64,000 nucleotides of DNA, taken from the NCBI RefSeq assembly GCF_042652925.1, contig NZ_JBHSHC010000096.1:124001-188000 (forward strand), read 5' to 3'. The DNA is from Effusibacillus consociatus. GTDB taxonomy: Bacteria; Bacillota; Bacilli; Tumebacillales; Effusibacillaceae. Of the stretch, positions 17,052-25,794 are shown piece after piece. The first letter of the stretch is position 1. The number at the start of each line of letters is the position of its first letter. Under the pieces are notes generated by a model. It ran no database searches. It saw only the letters and a list, made by a program, of their open reading frames with translations, and was not told the origin of the DNA. The position numbers were made by a program, and so were the translations under genes.

Positions 17052-18338
17052 TTGCAAACTTTTCTTTCGACATATAAGAATGGGGTTAATTTCCACGTTC
17101 TGCCGACAACCAAATACAAGTTGAACACAATTGTAGTGACGTTTCATACCGATTTGGAAGAAGGGAAGGCTGCCATGCATGCCATGATTCCGCATGTATT
17201 GATGCGGGGAACGGAGAATCATCCCACCTCCGAATCGATTCAACTGGCCTTGTCCGATATGTACGGGGCAACATTGACTGGTGGGGTCTCCAAAAAGGGA
17301 GAACGTCAGCTGGTTGAATTTCTCTGTAAAGTGGTGAATGAAAAGTATCTGAACAATTCGGAACAATTATTGGAAAAAGGGATTCAGCTATTATCTGAAG
17401 TGCTGTTCCATCCGGTTCAGGAAGCGGGCGGATTTAAGGCGGACTTTGTGGAAAAAGAGAAAGAACAGCATGCCAAACGAATTGACTCGCTGCTTGACGA
17501 CAAAATCGTCTATGCGGCTGAACGCTGCTTGGAGGAAATGACAAAAGGGGAGCGTTTTTCGATCCCGAAATTGGGCCGGAAATCGGATCTTGATACGATT
17601 GACGCACGCAATTTGTTCGATACATACCAAGAATTGATGAAAACTGCGCCAATGCATGTCTATGTTGTGGGGAATGTTGAACCTGAGCGGGTGATGTCTC
17701 TGGTGCAAAAATATTTTCCGCAGGATCGTACTCCAAAGACCAATCTTCTCCCGGCTCAAACGGACGTTGTGCCCCGGCAGGTGAAGGAAGTTGTCGATCA
17801 GCTTGATGTCAATCAGGGCAAACTCAATATCGGATTGCGGACAAAGGTTACCCATTCGGATGAGAGTTACCCCGCTTTGGTTGTTTATAACGGGATTCTT
17901 GGCGGCTTCCCCCACTCAAAATTATTCGTGAATGTGCGTGAAAAAGCATCGCTTGCTTACTATGCCTCGAGCCGTCTGGAGTCATACAAAGGCATACTTT
18001 ATATCCAATCCGGAATTCAGATTGAACAATACGACAAAGCTCTGCAGATCATCAAGCAGCAGCTGGAAGAGATGAAACAGGGGAATCTCTCCGATGACGA
18101 ACTCTCTTTCACGAAAAATGGGCTCATCAATTCATTCCGAACCGTACAGGATTCACCGGAAGGTCTGGCGGATCTCCACACCGGCGGTCTCGTATCGGGG
18201 CGTCAGCGTACGATGGAAGAATTAATTGAAGCGGTTCTGAAAGTGACAAAAGAGGAAGTTATCCAAATTGCCAATCAGATTTGTCTGGATACGGTCTACT
18301 TTTTGCGGGATAGGAAAGGAGTGGCCGCAGGTGCGTGA
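17052..18338 (+). CDS. ymfF: M16-family peptidase-like protein YmfF (inactive partner type)
   Basis: 428 residues of the insulinase/M16 fold. The zinc motif HxxEH is absent: the matching helix reads MIPHVLMRGTENHPTSESI. It is therefore probably the non-catalytic partner of the next gene, as in processing-peptidase pairs. In Bacillus the YmfF/YmfH pair (also called YfmF/YfmH in databases) is annotated as associated with the 5-aminopentanol modification of EF-P. The start is TTG at 17052 with AGGTG upstream. It overlaps ymfH by 8 bases. Confidence 0.88.
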   Translation: MQTFLSTYKNGVNFHVLPTTKYKLNTIVVTFHTDLEEGKAAMHAMIPHVLMRGTENHPTSESIQLALSDMYGATLTGGVSKKGERQLVEFLCKVVNEKYLNNSEQLLEKGIQLLSEVLFHPVQEAGGFKADFVEKEKEQHAKRIDSLLDDKIVYAAERCLEEMTKGERFSIPKLGRKSDLDTIDARNLFDTYQELMKTAPMHVYVVGNVEPERVMSLVQKYFPQDRTPKTNLLPAQTDVVPRQVKEVVDQLDVNQGKLNIGLRTKVTHSDESYPALVVYNGILGGFPHSKLFVNVREKASLAYYASSRLESYKGILYIQSGIQIEQYDKALQIIKQQLEEMKQGNLSDDELSFTKNGLINSFRTVQDSPEGLADLHTGGLVSGRQRTMEELIEAVLKVTKEEVIQIANQICLDTVYFLRDRKGVAAGA

Positions 18339-19617
18339 GACTCAATACGATCAGCTGCAGGAGAAGTTATATTATGAGAAGCTGGAGAACGGGCTTCAGA
18401 TTTATATCATGCCGAAGCCGGAGTTTAACCAAGCGTTTGCCACCTTCTCGACAAAATACGGGTCGATTGACAGGGAGTTTGTAGTGCCGGGTCAGAATGA
18501 ACCTGTTATTGTGCCGGACGGGATCGCCCATTTTCTCGAACACAAGATGTTTGAAGAAGAAGAAGGGGATGTGTTTCAGGATTTTGCAAAATACGGTGCG
18601 TCGGCTAATGCTTTCACATCCTTTGACATGACCACCTACCTTTTTTCGGCCACCGATCATTTAAAAGAGAATTTGGAAACACTGCTGGATTTTGTTCAGC
18701 GTCCTTATTTGACTGATGAAAATGTGGAAAAAGAGAAGGGAATCATCGGTCAGGAGATTCAAATGTACGATGACAATCCGGATTGGCGTTCTTATTTCGG
18801 GGTACTGCAGGGGCTGTTCAAGAACCATCCGATTCGAATCGATATCGCGGGCACTATCGAAAGCATCGCGAAGATTACAAAAGAAACATTGATGGATTGT
18901 TACAAAACTTTCTATCACCCGAGCAACATGCTGTTGTTCCTGGTCGGACCGTTCGAACCGGAAGAGACAGTCAAATTGGTTGCCGACAATCAAGCCCGGA
19001 AGAAGATCTCTCCACAAGGAGAGATCAAGCGCATATTCCCGGAGGAACCAACGGAAGCTGCTCATCCGCGAATGGAAGTAAAGCTGTCAGTTTCCATTCC
19101 TCGCTGTTTATTCGGGTTTAAAGAAGTCAATCCTGGTGTATCGGGCAGGGATTTGCTTTTACGGGAGTTAGCGACAGCCGTTGGTTTTGATACGTTGTTC
19201 TCAAGAAGCGCCGATCTGTTTAACCGTTTGTTTAATGAAGGGTTAATTGACAAAGGATTTTCATGGGAATATGAAGTGTCGGAAGCCTATGGCTTTTCTG
19301 TGATTGGCGGAAACACAAAAGACCCGGATCGGCTTATGACGATTATTAATGAGGAACTGGCAAAAGTCCGCCAAAATGGGGTAGCGAAAGAATCTTTCGA
19401 GACGAGCCGCAAGAAGCTGATCGGAAAGTTTCTTGAGGGCATGGATTCTCCACGGTATATTGCCCGAAACTTCACTTCTTACCGATTTAAAGATGCCGAT
19501 TTCTTCGACTCCATAAAGGTGTTGGAGGAGTTAACACATGAACAAGTAAATCAGAGAATGGCAGAGCATTTCGAACCAAAAGCACAGACAGTTTCTCTGG
19601 TTCTGCCGAATTCATAG
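18331..19617 (+). CDS. ymfH: M16-family zinc peptidase YmfH
   Basis: 428 residues with the inverted zinc motif HFLEH (in IAHFLEHKMFEE) and the downstream Glu region (NVEKEKGIIGQEIQMYDDNP) of catalytic M16 peptidases. The GTG at 18331 has AGGAGTGG upstream and lies inside the end of ymfF, so the two are translationally coupled. Probably cytoplasmic: no signal peptide. The known Bacillus counterpart is linked to EF-P modification; the peptide substrate is not defined by the sequence. Confidence 0.9.
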   Translation: MRETQYDQLQEKLYYEKLENGLQIYIMPKPEFNQAFATFSTKYGSIDREFVVPGQNEPVIVPDGIAHFLEHKMFEEEEGDVFQDFAKYGASANAFTSFDMTTYLFSATDHLKENLETLLDFVQRPYLTDENVEKEKGIIGQEIQMYDDNPDWRSYFGVLQGLFKNHPIRIDIAGTIESIAKITKETLMDCYKTFYHPSNMLLFLVGPFEPEETVKLVADNQARKKISPQGEIKRIFPEEPTEAAHPRMEVKLSVSIPRCLFGFKEVNPGVSGRDLLLRELATAVGFDTLFSRSADLFNRLFNEGLIDKGFSWEYEVSEAYGFSVIGGNTKDPDRLMTIINEELAKVRQNGVAKESFETSRKKLIGKFLEGMDSPRYIARNFTSYRFKDADFFDSIKVLEELTHEQVNQRMAEHFEPKAQTVSLVLPNS

Positions 19618-19810
19618 GAGCACTGGGCGAATTTTGCGTATAGTATAGTACAGCCGCCCATCCGACCTACGAAAAGCGAAAGTGGCGAGCGAACAGTATA
19701 GAGTCGGGTTAAAAACGGGTAAAAATTGCCGGGAAAAAAGACCCTTGTAAATTAAGTTTAAGCAGGGCAAACTAAGTACAGACGATTAACTATTGGTGGA
19801 GGACTACGGA

Positions 19811-21154
19811 ATGCGGATCCATTTTACAGGTGTGAAAGGTTCGGGCATGAGCTCCCTTGCTCAAATTTTTAAACTGAAGGGCCATACGGTTACGGGCAGT
19901 GATGTGGAGGAATCTTTTTTCACGGATAAGCTGTTGGCCCAAGCGGGAATCGAAGCGTTACCCTTTCATGCAGATAATGTAAAAGACGTTGACATTGTTT
20001 GTGCATCGGCCGCATATGGGAGTAACCACGTGGAATTAAAAGAAGCTGCCGAGCGGGGACTGCCGATACTTACTTATCCGATGCTGTTGGGACAATTGAC
20101 AAAAGAGCACGAATCCATCCTTGTTGCCGGGACTCACGGAAAGACGACTACAACCGGTTTGATCGGCTCTCTTTTAATGAATGCCGACTTCGACCCTACC
20201 ATTGTGGTCGGCTCTTACATTGAAACAATAAAGAACAATGCCCGCTTTGGAAGCGGACGTCATTTGGTGGTTGAAGCATGTGAATACAAACGGCATTTCC
20301 TGCATTATGAGGGAAAGGTCATGGTTGTTACGAACATCGATTTTGACCACCCGGATTATTTTCAAGACATTCAGGACACGTTCGACGCATTCCAGGAATG
20401 CGCTTCCCGACTTCCTGAAGACGGGGTCCTGATTGTCTGCGGTGACAATCTGGCCAGAAATCTGCAAGGGACCTGCCGGGTAATTACTTACGGACTGTCT
20501 GAGGACAACGACGTATATGCTCAAAAGAAGGGGCCTGGTCAGTTTAAAGTGTTCGTTCAGGGAGAGTACTTGGGTGACATGACAACCCCGCTTTTAGGCG
20601 AGCACAACATTCAAAACGCCCTGGCGATGGTATCGGTTGGTTTATATTACAATATCCCGTTTTCAGTCATGCAGGAAACATTGTGCGGGTATGTCGGGGT
20701 AAAACGACGTCTGGAATTGAAGGGGCACTTAAATCAACATCTTGTTTATGATGATTACGCCCATCACCCGACAGAAATTCGGGTGACTCTCCATGCGGTG
20801 AAGGAAAACTATCCGAACGCCAATGTGGTGTCCATTTTCCAACCGCATACCTACTCGAGAACCAAAAGGTTGTTAAGTGAATTTGCACAATCTTTTCAAG
20901 CGGCCGATTGGGTTGTATTAACCGACATTTTTGCTTCTGAACGGGAAAAAGAAAAGCTGGTTGACATATTGGACCTGGTGGAGGAAACGAAAAAACACCA
21001 TCCCCGGGTCACCTACATCCCGAAAGCGGACTTGATTGCTTGGCTTGAGGAGATGAGCCGAGTCAACGACGATCATGTGTTCCTGACGATGGGAGCCGGT
21101 GATATTTACAAAGAAGGCGAAAAGGCGTTGCAGAAGTTAAAGTTGTCTTCCTAA
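19811..21154 (+). CDS. murC: UDP-N-acetylmuramate-alanine ligase type Mur ligase
   Basis: 447 residues. N-terminal Rossmann GVKGSGMSSLAQIFKLKGH, ATP-binding GTHGKTTTTG near residue 106, and the central VTNIDFDHPDYF and YDDYAHHPTEI segments of MurC-type ligases. It adds L-alanine to UDP-MurNAc in the cytoplasm. The related Mpl recycling ligase is possible, but the EACEYKRHFLHY segment fits Bacillus MurC. The ATG at 19811 follows GGTGGAGGA; an in-frame TTG at 19793 precedes that site and is rejected. A terminator follows. Confidence 0.85.
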   Translation: MRIHFTGVKGSGMSSLAQIFKLKGHTVTGSDVEESFFTDKLLAQAGIEALPFHADNVKDVDIVCASAAYGSNHVELKEAAERGLPILTYPMLLGQLTKEHESILVAGTHGKTTTTGLIGSLLMNADFDPTIVVGSYIETIKNNARFGSGRHLVVEACEYKRHFLHYEGKVMVVTNIDFDHPDYFQDIQDTFDAFQECASRLPEDGVLIVCGDNLARNLQGTCRVITYGLSEDNDVYAQKKGPGQFKVFVQGEYLGDMTTPLLGEHNIQNALAMVSVGLYYNIPFSVMQETLCGYVGVKRRLELKGHLNQHLVYDDYAHHPTEIRVTLHAVKENYPNANVVSIFQPHTYSRTKRLLSEFAQSFQAADWVVLTDIFASEREKEKLVDILDLVEETKKHHPRVTYIPKADLIAWLEEMSRVNDDHVFLTMGAGDIYKEGEKALQKLKLSS

Positions 21155-21163
21155 AATGTAACC

Positions 21164-21190
21164 AACCTCGATCCTCTGGATCGGGGTTTT
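21164..21190 (+). terminator. Intrinsic terminator
   Basis: 11-bp stem AACCTCGATCC with GGATCGGGGTT (one wobble), loop TCT, T tail. Confidence 0.85.
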
Positions 21191-21224
21191 CCTTTTTTCA
21201 ATCATCAGACAAGGGGATGAGAAC

Positions 21225-22139
21225 ATGAAGCATTTACGGAAACGGATGTCGCTTTCATTTACAGCACTCGGACTTGGTTTGGCAATCTCTATGCCTGCTT
21301 CACTGGCGGCCCCACAAATTAATCCATTACTTCCTGCACCGCCTGAGAAAATCCTGAATATAGGACACCGAGGCGCTTCCGGACATGCTCCTGAACACAC
21401 TCTCGTCTCATATGAGATGGCACAAAAGATGAAAGCCGACTATATCGAAATCGACTTGCAAATGACGAAAGACGGAATCCTAGTCGCACTCCATGATGAA
21501 ACTTTGGACCGTACGACGAATGGGACGGGTCTTGTCAAAGACCACACTCTGGCGGAAATCAAAAAACTGGATGCCGGATCTTGGTTTAATGAGAAATATC
21601 CCGAAAAGGCAAACCCTTCTTACGTAGGACTTACGGTTCCCACGTTAGAAGAAGTGCTTCAGAAATTCGGTACGGATACCAACTACTACATCGAGACGAA
21701 AGAACCTTCAATTTATCCGGGAATGGAAGAAGAATTGCTGCTCGTATTGGACAAGTACAACCTTTTCGGACAAAATGGCCGTTCCTCCAAAGTGATCATC
21801 CAATCATTCAGCCCGGAAAGCTTGAAGAAAACGCATGCATTAAATCCGAACATTCCGCTTGTCCAACTCTTATGGTATGACCCGAATACCCCAGGCCATG
21901 GAGAAATTACGGATGCAGAATTGAATGACATGAAACAATATGCGATTGCTGTGGGTCCGAATTACAAAAAAATTGACCAAGCGTACGTGCAAAAAGTACG
22001 GGAATCCGGATTGTTGATCCACCCTTATACGGTGAATAAGCCGGAAGATATGAAAATGCTCCTGGATTGGGGAGTTACCGGTCTGTTTACCGATTACCCG
22101 GATGTATTCCGTGAAGTATTGAAGAATTACAAAAAATAG
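21225..22139 (+). CDS. glpQ: Secreted glycerophosphodiester phosphodiesterase (GlpQ-like)
   Basis: 304 residues with a signal peptide (SLSFTALGLGLAISMPASLA). GDPD hallmarks: GHRGASGHAPEHT near 47-59, EIDLQMTKDG near 75, HDETLDRTTNGTG near 90, and a later YIETKEP. It hydrolyses glycerophosphodiesters to sn-glycerol-3-phosphate and an alcohol, outside the cell, and in Bacillus can attack teichoic acid. GGGGATGAG stands before the ATG. Flanked by terminators, so monocistronic. Confidence 0.92.
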   Translation: MKHLRKRMSLSFTALGLGLAISMPASLAAPQINPLLPAPPEKILNIGHRGASGHAPEHTLVSYEMAQKMKADYIEIDLQMTKDGILVALHDETLDRTTNGTGLVKDHTLAEIKKLDAGSWFNEKYPEKANPSYVGLTVPTLEEVLQKFGTDTNYYIETKEPSIYPGMEEELLLVLDKYNLFGQNGRSSKVIIQSFSPESLKKTHALNPNIPLVQLLWYDPNTPGHGEITDAELNDMKQYAIAVGPNYKKIDQAYVQKVRESGLLIHPYTVNKPEDMKMLLDWGVTGLFTDYPDVFREVLKNYKK

Positions 22140-22546
22140 GGCAATAGACGCAATAGCCGCCGGCAATTTTTGGGCCGGGCGGCTTTTTTGTAATAGAAAG
22201 TATATCTTTTTCATCGCCCGATGTGTTTACTAAGCGGATAAAACAGTACTATCGGTAGGAAGAGTCCAATGACAAACTTCATTTCTTCACGAGACACGGT
22301 CTTAGCTGCCTGAAGCTGGTACGGCCCATTATATGAATTGTACTGAATTTTAAGACGAATATTAAACAAATTTAGTGTTTAAATTATGGTTAAAATAGTG
22401 GAGGGAAATTTTTATTCATGAAGGCGGAAGTTGTGCATATGATGTGGTATATTAAATAATGTAAGAACTTTGAATAGTTGGAAATAGGGTGAAAGTAAGG
22501 TCTAATTTGGGTTTTTTCAGTTGTATGAAAAAGGAGGCTGTTTGAA
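22140..22546. other. AT-rich intergenic region with a possible minus-strand small frame
   Basis: It holds the glpQ terminator, then an AT-rich stretch. On the minus strand 22211-22369 is an open frame of 52 codons (TTG start) or 23 codons (ATG at 22282). The shorter product MKFVIGLFLPIVLFYPLSK is hydrophobic. There is no good ribosome site, so I do not call it a gene. Confidence 0.4.
22155..22189 (+). terminator. Intrinsic terminator
   Basis: GC-rich stem AGCCGCC-GGC with GCC-GGGCGGCT and a T6 tail, 16 bases after the glycerophosphodiesterase. Confidence 0.8.
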
Positions 22547-23359
22547 GTGAAGTTAAAACAATTATTTACCGTTTGTCTGGCAACCGCCGTAGTTTTGACA
22601 ACCATGGGTAACTCTTCAATAGCAGCCAAACAACAAGATGAAAAAACACTCGACCGTATATTATCTAAAAGAGGGTATAGCCAAGAGCTACTGGCTGAGT
22701 TTCCTAAGGAGCAAAAACAAGCGATTGTAGATGCGGGAGCAACGTGTAACTCAGTAGAGAAAAAGTCTTTTCGTTACAACGAATCTACTGGTGAGCTTGA
22801 AGAAGTGAAACCGGGCGAAATAACCCCAGAAGGTACAATCAGTACTAGTGATTTAGATATCTCTATCACCACAGCTAGTCTTTCAAACCAAGATGGTTAT
22901 GACCGTTACCTTATACAATTAAACTGGAAATAGAAAACATTCCCATTTTTTAATTGGCAAGATAAGGTAGCAATTTCTTATAATGATTTGTTTGAGTCGG
23001 ATACTTATACCAATGGTGGTTATGCTTGCAAAGAATATACTAGTGGAAGTCTCAATGGTCCTTGGACGGATACTGGTAACAATTGTTATGGGCGTACCTC
23101 GGATATATCGTTCGGCGGTGCTGCATGGTATATTGATAAACATCATGGTGAATTTGACAAAGGATGGGCTCAACTTAAGGTAAAGACCAAGCAAAAGGAT
23201 GCAGACACATGGGGCAAAACTGCAATCGCTCTTGGTAAATATGGCCATGACAAGTCTTCGGGTGGTTATGGTCTTGGGGTTTCTATTGGGTACGTTTCAA
23301 TCAGTTATTCTGGTACATTTGATGATGCTGCTACACAAACATCATGGACTAACTATTGA
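22547..23359 (+). pseudogene. Secreted protein gene interrupted by an in-frame amber codon
   Basis: A GTG start after AAAGGAGG opens a signal peptide (LFTVCLATAVVLTTMGNSS) and 128 residues ending YLIQLNWK. TAG follows at 22931-22933. The same frame then stays open to 23359 and reads KTFPFFNWQDKVAISYNDLF, then SDTYTNGGYACKEY, then a Gly/Ser/Tyr-rich C-terminus. The sense is continuous across the stop (LNWK-amber-KTFP), and the likely ancestral codon was TGG (Trp). Repaired, it would be about 270 residues. I do not recognise the family; it looks like an exported Bacillus-type protein. A strong terminator follows. Confidence 0.75.
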
Positions 23360-23375
23360 TCTTTTCAAATTGTGT

Positions 23376-23411
23376 AAACAGACATTAGGAACATCCTAAT
23401 GTCTGTTTTTT
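23376..23411 (+). terminator. Strong intrinsic terminator
   Basis: Long perfect stem AAACAGACATTAGGA with TCCTAATGTCTGTTT, loop ACA, T6 tail. Confidence 0.95.
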
Positions 23412-23430
23412 ACAAAAAGGAGCAATGGAT

Positions 23431-23766
23431 ATGAAAAAATATAAATTGTATGTACTTTTCGTCATCATAATATTAGGCTCTTTCCTCTTTTACATGTTTA
23501 ACTATAAGTCGAATATGGTCACGGTCACTGAAAATGTAAAATTAATTCAAAAACAAAAACTTGAGGTCAATAATAATCAAGTTGAGTATTGGATAGAAAC
23601 TGAGGACCAAAATAATGGTCGGAAAAAGGTTTTAGTAAACAATATCTCAATATGGAGCCTTTTAAAGGTAAATGAAAGATATACCATAACCTATGAAATC
23701 GGAAAAGACGGGACGCCGAATCTCATTTCTGTTTTTCCTTCAGATTATACAGGCCCTTTACAATAA
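23431..23766 (+). CDS. Small membrane-anchored hypothetical protein
   Basis: 111 residues: one N-terminal helix (LYVLFVIIILGSFLFYMF) and a soluble extracellular part rich in Lys, Asn and Val. I chose the ATG at 23431 because AAGGAG is eight bases upstream; the ATG at 23425 is too close. AT-rich like its neighbours. It lies 21 bases before the PCYCGC gene, probably cotranscribed. No family recognised. Confidence 0.65.
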   Translation: MKKYKLYVLFVIIILGSFLFYMFNYKSNMVTVTENVKLIQKQKLEVNNNQVEYWIETEDQNNGRKKVLVNNISIWSLLKVNERYTITYEIGKDGTPNLISVFPSDYTGPLQ

Positions 23767-23787
23767 AAAAAGTATAGGAGAGTTACA

Positions 23788-24270
23788 ATGAAATCATTTC
23801 GAATAACGATCCTGGGTTTGGTTTTAGTACTTTCTGGTTGCTCCTCTAGCTCGAAAAGCACAGATGTGCACAGTCATGAAATTAAAGTTTCAAAAGATAA
23901 AAAAACAGAGGCAACCAATGGAGTGGATACCCTCCCAAGTTTTCTATCCAACAGTTCTCAAAAGATTAGGGAAGTATATTCCCTAGCTGCTAAAAATTAT
24001 GATCTATTACATCATATTCCTTGTTACTGCGGATGCGGACAATTGGATGGTCATAAAAGCGTATCCGATTGCTTTGTTAAAGACGTCAGGCAAAACAGTG
24101 TTGTTACCTGGGATTCCCACGGTTCAAATTGCGGCGTTTGTTTAAACATTGTTGCATACTCTGTCGAACTACAAAAGGAAGGAAAGTCAATTAAAGAAAT
24201 AAGAACGAAAATAGATGAAAGGTATAAAGAGCACGGTAAAAAACCAACACATACTCCAATACCGAATTAG
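23788..24270 (+). CDS. PCYCGC-motif lipoprotein
   Basis: 160 residues. Lipobox LVLSGC near residues 13-18 shows a lipoprotein signal, followed by a Ser/Lys linker. The hallmark PCYCGCG lies near residue 78, with later Cys in VSDCF and NCGVCL. PCYCGC proteins are a named but functionally uncharacterised family of Bacillales; clustered Cys suggest metal or redox binding outside the cell. AGGAG stands before the ATG. It is the last coding gene before an IS3 remnant. Confidence 0.85.
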   Translation: MKSFRITILGLVLVLSGCSSSSKSTDVHSHEIKVSKDKKTEATNGVDTLPSFLSNSSQKIREVYSLAAKNYDLLHHIPCYCGCGQLDGHKSVSDCFVKDVRQNSVVTWDSHGSNCGVCLNIVAYSVELQKEGKSIKEIRTKIDERYKEHGKKPTHTPIPN

Positions 24271-24313
24271 AGAACGATGATTTGACCGGCAGCTTATTCC
24301 TAGTCTTTTTAAT

Positions 24314-24432
24314 TGGGACTGTTGAAGCTGTCAAATAGAAAAGCCTCGAATTTGTAGATATTAAGAAAAAACCCAAGCGGCGAGCTGGGTTCTGTATTCA
24401 ACAGGCGTCAGTTTATTTAAGATTGAAAAATT
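24314..24432 (-). mobile_element. IS3-family insertion sequence remnant (3' end)
   Basis: On the minus strand a short frame reads FSILNKLTPVEYRTQLAAW and stops at 24361, matching the C-terminus of IS3/IS150-type transposase OrfB (LNxLTPVEYR). Beyond the stop, TGGGACTGTTGAAGCTGTC at 24314 looks like the terminal inverted repeat. The rest of the element is gone, and the fragment joins directly onto the queC stop codon. Confidence 0.75.
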
Positions 24433-25135
24433 ATCTCCAATCAATGTCGATTGCGTAACGAATCGGATCTTCCACACCCGCTTCCTTGAAGCCTTTTATC
24501 CGAAGCTGACACGAATCGCACACTCCACAGGACGGATCGGTTCCCAGATAGCAGGAATGAGTGAATTCCAAAGGGGCACCAACACGGGTTCCAAGCTTGA
24601 CGATTTCAGCTTTCGTCAGGTTTTGGAGCGGCGCCTCAATTTGAATTCCGTTTCCGTGTGCTCCTGCTACTGTGCCTTTATTGATCACTTCTTGAAACGC
24701 TTGGATGAATTCCGGGCGGCAATCAGGATAGCCTGAGTAATCCAGGGCATTCACCCCGATGTAGAGCGCTTCAGCCCCGATGGATTCCGCATAGGAAAGC
24801 GCGATTGAAAGGAAGACGATATTTCGGGCCGGTACGTAGGTCACCGGAATCTCAGAAGTCATTTCCTCCTCGCTTCTGCCTGTAGGAATCTCTTTATCTG
24901 CATCCGTTAAAGCAGATCCACGGATGATTCCGTTTAAGTCCGCAATGAAATGACGGGTTTCATATCCGTAATGAGCAGCCACACGCTTTGCAGATTCCAG
25001 TTCAATCGAATGTTTCTGTCCGTAAAAAAAGGTCAACGGCCAAACATCATATCCTGCATCCCGTGCAACCGCCATACAGGTTGTGGAATCAAGCCCGCCG
25101 GAAAGAATGACAACCGCCTTTTTCGTGTCCGACAT
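24431..25135 (-). CDS. queC: 7-cyano-7-deazaguanine synthase QueC
   Basis: 234 residues. It converts 7-carboxy-7-deazaguanine to preQ0 with ATP and ammonia in queuosine synthesis. PP-loop SGGLDSTT at 12-19; zinc site built from CYLGTDPSCGVCDSC near 195-210. Full length even though the stop codon abuts an IS remnant. Last gene of queD-queE-queC, starting two bases after queE. Confidence 0.96.
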   Translation of the reverse strand: MSDTKKAVVILSGGLDSTTCMAVARDAGYDVWPLTFFYGQKHSIELESAKRVAAHYGYETRHFIADLNGIIRGSALTDADKEIPTGRSEEEMTSEIPVTYVPARNIVFLSIALSYAESIGAEALYIGVNALDYSGYPDCRPEFIQAFQEVINKGTVAGAHGNGIQIEAPLQNLTKAEIVKLGTRVGAPLEFTHSCYLGTDPSCGVCDSCQLRIKGFKEAGVEDPIRYAIDIDWR

Positions 25136-25137
25136 AA

Positions 25138-25794
25138 TTACACACCCCGCAAATTAGGATCCCAGACGATTTTGTGAAGCTGTACCTGGAAACGGGCATC
25201 GATCCGGTCTTCCAGCAGCCAGTTGACGAGTTGTTCATAGGTAAGATCACCGAAGATCGGAGAGAAGATGAGCTGATATCCCTTGGCAGGATCCAGATCA
25301 TAATTCCGGATCAAACTCTTTGACCACTCGTAGTCTTCCCGGTTTCCCATCACGAACTTCACTTCATCGCGTCCCGGCACAATCCTTCTGAGATTCTCGA
25401 AATCCATTTTGTCCGACATGGAAGAGGATGGGACTTTCATATCGAGAATGAAGCGCTGACGATCGTGCATGTGGAACTTCGAGATATCTATGGAACCGTC
25501 TGTTTCGATTGAAACTTCGTAGTCTTCTTTTGCAAGAAGATCAAGCAATTGCTGCATTTCCCCCCGCGGCTGAATCAACGGCTCGCCGCCTGTCAGACAG
25601 ACTCTTTTGATACCGTAGGAACGGATTTTGTCCATTATGCCTTCCGGTGTGTCAGGTTCACCTTCATAGTAGGAGTATTTGGTGTCACAGTAAGTGCAGC
25701 GCAAGTTGCAGCCCGTAAACCTGACAAAAATGGTCGGGAGACCAATGGAGCTGGATTCCCCCTGAATCGAGAAAAAGATCTCATTCACCTTCAC
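25138..25794 (-). CDS. queE: 7-carboxy-7-deazaguanine synthase QueE
   Basis: 218 residues. A radical SAM enzyme that contracts 6-carboxytetrahydropterin to the deazaguanine ring. The cluster motif is CNLRCTYC at about 29-36, and TGGEPLIQP is the SAM-binding GGE motif. I chose the GTG at 25794 (VKVNEIFFSIQGE) because GGGAGG lies nine bases upstream; an ATG at 25824 overlaps queD more and lacks a site. It overlaps the end of queD by 14 bases. Confidence 0.93.
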   Translation of the reverse strand: MKVNEIFFSIQGESSSIGLPTIFVRFTGCNLRCTYCDTKYSYYEGEPDTPEGIMDKIRSYGIKRVCLTGGEPLIQPRGEMQQLLDLLAKEDYEVSIETDGSIDISKFHMHDRQRFILDMKVPSSSMSDKMDFENLRRIVPGRDEVKFVMGNREDYEWSKSLIRNYDLDPAKGYQLIFSPIFGDLTYEQLVNWLLEDRIDARFQVQLHKIVWDPNLRGV

